A stretch of 7,060 nt of DNA from Candidatus Altimarinota bacterium. GTDB taxonomy: Bacteria; Patescibacteriota; Gracilibacteria; UM-FILTER-43-11. The translations under genes and the position numbers were made by a program. Every line of letters begins with the position of its first letter. Position 1 is the first letter of the stretch. The notes beneath the pieces were generated by a model. That model was not told where the DNA came from. It searched no databases and was given only the letters and a program-made list of their open reading frames with translations. Shown one piece after another: positions 5,285-7,060 of this stretch. The stretch spans positions 1 to 7,060 of the forward strand of contig JAOZLT010000073.1 of assembly GCA_029934675.1 (NCBI GenBank), given 5' to 3'.

Positions 5285-5318
5285 TTTGACATACAAAAGA
5301 TATATAACTGATATACAA

Positions 5319-5591
5319 ATGACTTCAACAACAATAAGAATCGAAAGTAGTATAAAGGAAAGCGCTCATAAGCTTGCAAAGGGGATAGGCTTTAGCTTTT
5401 CCGACCTTGTTAACGTACTGCTCAAAAAAGCAATACGAGAAGGCGGTATAGATTTAAGACACCCCACACTTACCGAAAATGGCTTTACTCCAGAATTTGA
5501 AGAGAATATTTTGAAAACCGAAAAAGAAGGTAAGTACGAAGAAAAATCCGTTAATAAGCTATTTAAAGGGAAAAAGAAGTATATCGCTTAA
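5319..5591 (+). CDS. DinJ/RelB-type ribbon-helix-helix protein
   Basis: A 90-residue product with an N-terminal RHH domain: strand TTIRIES (4-10), helix A about 12-23, the turn GFSFSDL (24-30) and helix B to about residue 40. The pattern of small turn, S-x-S-D-L and N-V-L-L matches DinJ/RelB antitoxins (GLTISDLV). The charged, flexible C-terminus (61-90) would be the toxin-binding arm in that family. No RelE/YafQ-type toxin gene follows: 12 bp downstream the convergent higA ends. It is therefore an orphan antitoxin, a stand-alone repressor, or the partner of a distant toxin. ATG at 5319 was chosen because the strand begins three residues later; the earlier TTG at 5256 is the -35 box itself. 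No Shine-Dalgarno is visible. A seven-T run (5596-5602) follows the stop without a clear stem. Confidence 0.85.
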   Translation: MTSTTIRIESSIKESAHKLAKGIGFSFSDLVNVLLKKAIREGGIDLRHPTLTENGFTPEFEENILKTEKEGKYEEKSVNKLFKGKKKYIA

Positions 5592-5603
5592 TCAGTTTTT
5601 TTG

Positions 5604-5906
5604 TTAAATCGCATACTGAAATACTCTAACCTCATTTTTCAGCTCTTTAGCTAAAGCATCCTCCTGAAGCTCGAGATCGTATTTGGTTTGTAGGTTTAGC
5701 CAGAATTCAGGTGAGTTTCCGAAAAACTTTCCCAATCTCAAAGCTGTATCAGCGCTTATGGCTCTTAGCCCATGTACTATTTCATTTATCCTTCTTGGAG
5801 GTACATTGGTATCTTTGGCAACTCGATATTGAGTAATGCCAAGTGGCTTAATAAATTCTTCCATCAATATTTCCCCTGGATGTATTGGTTTCATTTTTTT
5901 AGGCAT
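5604..5906 (-). CDS. HigA antitoxin, HTH (XRE) family
   Basis: A 100-residue antitoxin that neutralises HigB and represses the operon. The signature of the HigA/VapI family is complete: HPGEIL (9-14), EEF..PLGIT (16-25), a helix-turn-helix over about 23-62, INEI..G.R.ISADTALRL (40-58) and FFGNSPEFWLNLQ (61-73). Length is normal. It is the second gene of the operon, in the toxin-first order typical of higBA; its ATG overlaps the last eight bases of higB (ATGCCTAA), so translation is probably coupled, which explains the absence of its own Shine-Dalgarno. No damage is visible, so it should be functional. Its 3' end faces the RHH gene 12 bp away. Confidence 0.96.
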   Translation of the reverse strand: MPKKMKPIHPGEILMEEFIKPLGITQYRVAKDTNVPPRRINEIVHGLRAISADTALRLGKFFGNSPEFWLNLQTKYDLELQEDALAKELKNEVRVFQYAI

Positions 5907-6183
5907 GATAATCGATTATTTCAATATTATAAGTATCGTTATTTTTCCAATTAAAACATATTCTCCATTGGTTATTTATTCGAATAGAATACTGGTCATT
6001 GTGTTCTCCCCTTAGCTTTTCAAGACGGTTGCCAGGCGGTATTCGAAGATCGTTTACATCTGTAGCCGCATCTATGATGAGTAATTTGCGTAAAGCCATT
6101 TTCTGAAGACCTTTCGACCATTCATTAGAATATCTTCTATTGAATACTTGTTCGGTCCGTTTACATGCAAAACTTTTAATCAT
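5899..6183 (-). CDS. HigB toxin, RelE/ParE-superfamily mRNA interferase
   Basis: A 94-residue toxin whose family cleaves mRNA on the ribosome. Landmarks are the start MIKSFACKRTE, the RRYS...LQKMALRKL helix region (17-34), LRIPPGNRLEKLRG (46-59), and the final strands YSIRINNQWRICF (65-77) and IEIIDYH (87-93). The terminal Asp91-Tyr92-His93 corresponds to the catalytic region of known HigB proteins. Length is as usual and the gene appears intact. An in-frame ATG at 6195 is excluded because it lies at or before the expected transcription start (about 6193) of the promoter at 6200-6228. From 6183 the leader is only about 10 nt, with GGG three bases before the ATG. It is the first gene of the operon, overlapping higA by 8 nt. 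Confidence 0.95.
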   Translation of the reverse strand: MIKSFACKRTEQVFNRRYSNEWSKGLQKMALRKLLIIDAATDVNDLRIPPGNRLEKLRGEHNDQYSIRINNQWRICFNWKNNDTYNIEIIDYHA

Positions 6184-6199
6184 ATTCCCTTTCATCTAA

Positions 6200-6228
6200 A
6201 TAATAACGTACCACGTTAATAATGTCAA
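6200..6228 (-). promoter_or_regulatory. Promoter of the higBA operon
   Basis: On the minus strand, a perfect TTGACA (6223-6228), a 17-bp spacer and TATTAT (6200-6205) agree with sigma-70 at 11 of 12 positions. The expected start near 6193 leaves a leader of about 10 nt before the higB ATG at 6183. Confidence 0.8.
6204..6218. promoter_or_regulatory. Operator-like 6-3-6 dyad in the higBA promoter
   Basis: TAACGT (6204-6209) and ACGTTA (6213-6218) are exact inverted copies around ACC. The dyad overlaps the -10 box by two bases and fills the spacer. A further half-site variant GCGTTA lies at 6229-6234, just upstream of the -35 box. HigA proteins repress their own operon through such dyads, so this is its likely binding site. 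Confidence 0.65.
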
Positions 6229-6310
6229 GCGTTACTATTTAAAATATTATAAAATATAGTTTTAATAATAGTAAACATTTGTTCACCAGTCAAGTAAGTT
6301 TTATTAGTAT

Positions 6311-6339
6311 TTGTTTTTCCCATCAGCCAACTGTAAAAT
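6311..6339 (+). promoter_or_regulatory. Possible promoter for the gene at 6368
   Basis: TTGTTT (6311-6316), 17 bp, TAAAAT (6334-6339). The -10 is good and the -35 is weak. The -10 sequence is duplicated at 6348-6353 by the tandem repeat, so a second start or altered spacing is possible. Confidence 0.35.
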
Positions 6340-6367
6340 ATTAACTGTAAAATATTAACTATTAAAT
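6329..6367 (+). repeat. 14-bp tandem repeat just before the gene at 6368
   Basis: AACTGTAAAATATT occurs twice head to tail (6329-6342, 6343-6356), followed by a diverged partial third copy AACTATTAAAT (6357-6367) that runs straight into the ATG. Each full copy carries TAAAAT, a possible -10 box. Copy-number change by slippage could alter expression. Confidence 0.8.
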
Positions 6368-6901
6368 ATGAGTAAGGTAGTAAGCGCCGTATTCGGCATC
6401 GGAATAGCAGTCGTTGTTTATGTAACCCTCTTACTCGGCATACAAGCCTTTTACCCGGAACCTGAGTACGAAGATTTTTGTACTGAAAAATCAAGAATCG
6501 CAGAGCCTTTTATGGGTTATGAAACATGCGAGGATAGCATGACAATGGGGGAGTGTAGGAGGAAAATGAGTGATACTGATATCAAGGAAGAAAAAAGAGA
6601 TGAGTGTTACGAATCTTATGATACAGCCAGAGATGACTACGGCAGAAACTTCTTCATCATTGCCAGTATACTCGGATTACTAGCCGTAATAACCTCTTAC
6701 TTCCTTCTCGGTATCACAAGTATAAGCATCACAAATATCAGCTCAGGCATAGCCGCCTCCGGTATCATCATGATTCTATGGGCGTTTATGAGAGGATGGG
6801 AAAGTACTGATGAAAAACTCAAATTCGTTGTCGGCTTCATTATCGCCACAATCGTTATCTTCTTAACGGTGAAGTTGAATAAGAAGGAGGGGAAGAAGTA
6901 A
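6368..6901 (+). CDS. Four-helix membrane protein with a four-Cys loop
   Basis: A 177-residue integral membrane protein of unknown function. Predicted membrane helices lie at about residues 5-27, 94-115, 118-140 and 152-170, and the tail KLNKKEGKK is basic and so probably cytoplasmic. The only large loop (28-93) is acidic and carries all four cysteines (38, 54, 63, 80). With both termini inside, this loop lies outside the membrane, where two disulfides could form. The loop begins FYPEPEYEDFC and ends YDTARDDYGRNFF. Similar small proteins with FYP.P.Y..FC loops occur in CPR and DPANN genomes as far as I recall, without a known role. No Shine-Dalgarno; the ATG at 6368 follows an AT-rich tandem repeat directly. 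It is divergent from higBA and has no terminator that I can see. Confidence 0.85.
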   Translation: MSKVVSAVFGIGIAVVVYVTLLLGIQAFYPEPEYEDFCTEKSRIAEPFMGYETCEDSMTMGECRRKMSDTDIKEEKRDECYESYDTARDDYGRNFFIIASILGLLAVITSYFLLGITSISITNISSGIAASGIIMILWAFMRGWESTDEKLKFVVGFIIATIVIFLTVKLNKKEGKK

Positions 6902-6907
6902 TTTTAG

Positions 6908-6933
6908 ATTTCACAATTCGCATTTCTGATTCT
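6908..6933 (-). repeat. 26-nt dispersed repeat, copy 2, uninterrupted
   Basis: Read on the minus strand it contains AGAATCAGAAATGCGAATT, then GTGAAAT. It matches the split unit at 3923-3977 at 25 of 26 bases, but with GAAAT only once and no insert. It starts 6 nt after the stop codon of the membrane-protein gene. Confidence 0.75.
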
Positions 6934-6995
6934 AACCCCAATTTATCTTTCCTATACCATCTCCAAATCCCACAAAAACCCACACTACTTATGCC

Positions 6996-7039
6996 ATCTC
7001 CGAGCCTGCCTACCGGCAAAGGCAGGCCTCATCGGAGGT
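6996..7039. repeat. GC-rich REP-like palindrome
   Basis: GCCTGCC (7004-7010) pairs perfectly with GGCAGGC (7021-7027), and the outer ATCTCCGA (6996-7003) pairs with TCGGAGGT (7032-7039) with one wobble, leaving a 4-nt bulge CTCA (7028-7031). An alternative inner hairpin TGCC-TACC-GGCA (7007-7018) is possible. It shares AGCCTGCC with the insert at 3935-3958. Such palindromes are common between genes in Parcubacteria-like genomes as far as I recall. No T-run follows, so a terminator role is unproven. Confidence 0.7.
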
Positions 7040-7060
7040 CTATAAAAACCGTACACTTAA

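Noticed and set aside
5256..5318. TTG at 5256 as start of the RHH gene
   Set aside because: The TTG is part of the TTGACA -35 box, and the extra residues would be translated from the promoter itself.
5578..5624. Terminator between the RHH gene and higA
   Set aside because: A seven-T run exists (5596-5602), but the flanking AGTAT/ATACT pairing is broken by a bulge and a long loop, so no convincing stem precedes the T-run.
5772..5954. Plus-strand frame of 60 codons
   Set aside because: Antisense shadow across the higA start and higB end.
6184..6195. ATG at 6195 as start of higB
   Set aside because: It lies at or before the transcription start expected from the near-consensus promoter; ATG at 6183 starts at the family-typical MIKSF.
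6247..6275. AT-rich hairpin upstream of higBA
   Set aside because: About 10 weak A-T pairs with a bulge are expected by chance in sequence this AT-rich, and it has no clear positional role.
6225..6494. Minus-strand frame of 89 codons
   Set aside because: It overlaps the well-supported membrane-protein gene, runs through the tandem repeat, and has no recognisable content.
1..7060. tRNA, rRNA, CRISPR array, or recoded stop codons
   Set aside because: No cloverleaf, no rRNA-like conserved stretch and no regularly spaced repeat array were found. All gene products read cleanly with the standard code.

Overview
This AT-rich bacterial window holds short, compactly spaced genes, many of them hypothetical. 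It has a single-RRM RNA-binding protein, a higBA toxin-antitoxin pair, a DinJ/RelB-type ribbon-helix-helix protein, two membrane-anchored proteins of unknown role, a large membrane-anchored HExxH metallopeptidase, and GC-rich palindromes of the GCCTGCC...GGCAGGC type between genes. Most genes lack a recognisable Shine-Dalgarno sequence. Together this looks most like a Patescibacteria/CPR genome, perhaps Parcubacteria-like. That placement is an inference from gene content, because the window has no rRNA or phylogenetic marker. The standard code fits: no gene needs a recoded stop.

Layout, left to right. Positions 1-382 are non-coding and hold several hairpins and two good terminators. The RRM gene follows on the minus strand (383-643). 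Its leader carries a 13-bp hairpin, and a 23-bp nearly perfect inverted repeat spans leader and promoter. An unrecognised plus-strand gene (1026-1442) converges, with a 2-base gap, on the 758-residue metallopeptidase gene (minus, 1445-3721). The peptidase gene has an extended -10 promoter preceded by a 13-bp direct repeat. Positions 3722-4086 are non-coding and repeat-rich. They contain a 26-nt repeat split by a 75% GC palindromic insert flanked by a 5-bp duplication; an unsplit copy lies inverted at 6908-6933. A small membrane-protein gene (4087-4377) ends at a strong hairpin with a TTCG loop.

The accessory core is 4446-6183. Two unrecognised minus-strand genes (4446-4850, 4927-5193) are transcribed away from an RHH-protein gene (5319-5591). 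The back-to-back promoters have -35 boxes only 12 bp apart, and a perfect 7-5-7 dyad lies in the RHH promoter spacer. The RHH gene has no toxin beside it and converges on higA. HigB and HigA overlap by 8 nt on the minus strand and are read from a near-consensus promoter whose spacer holds a 6-3-6 dyad, a layout typical of autoregulated toxin-antitoxin operons.

The right end has a gene for a four-helix membrane protein with a four-cysteine external loop (6368-6901), followed by the intact 26-nt repeat and a GC-rich REP-like palindrome (6996-7039). The best candidates for something undescribed are the RHH protein with its divergent two-gene partner operon, and the small GC-rich palindrome that appears to have inserted into a dispersed 26-nt repeat.
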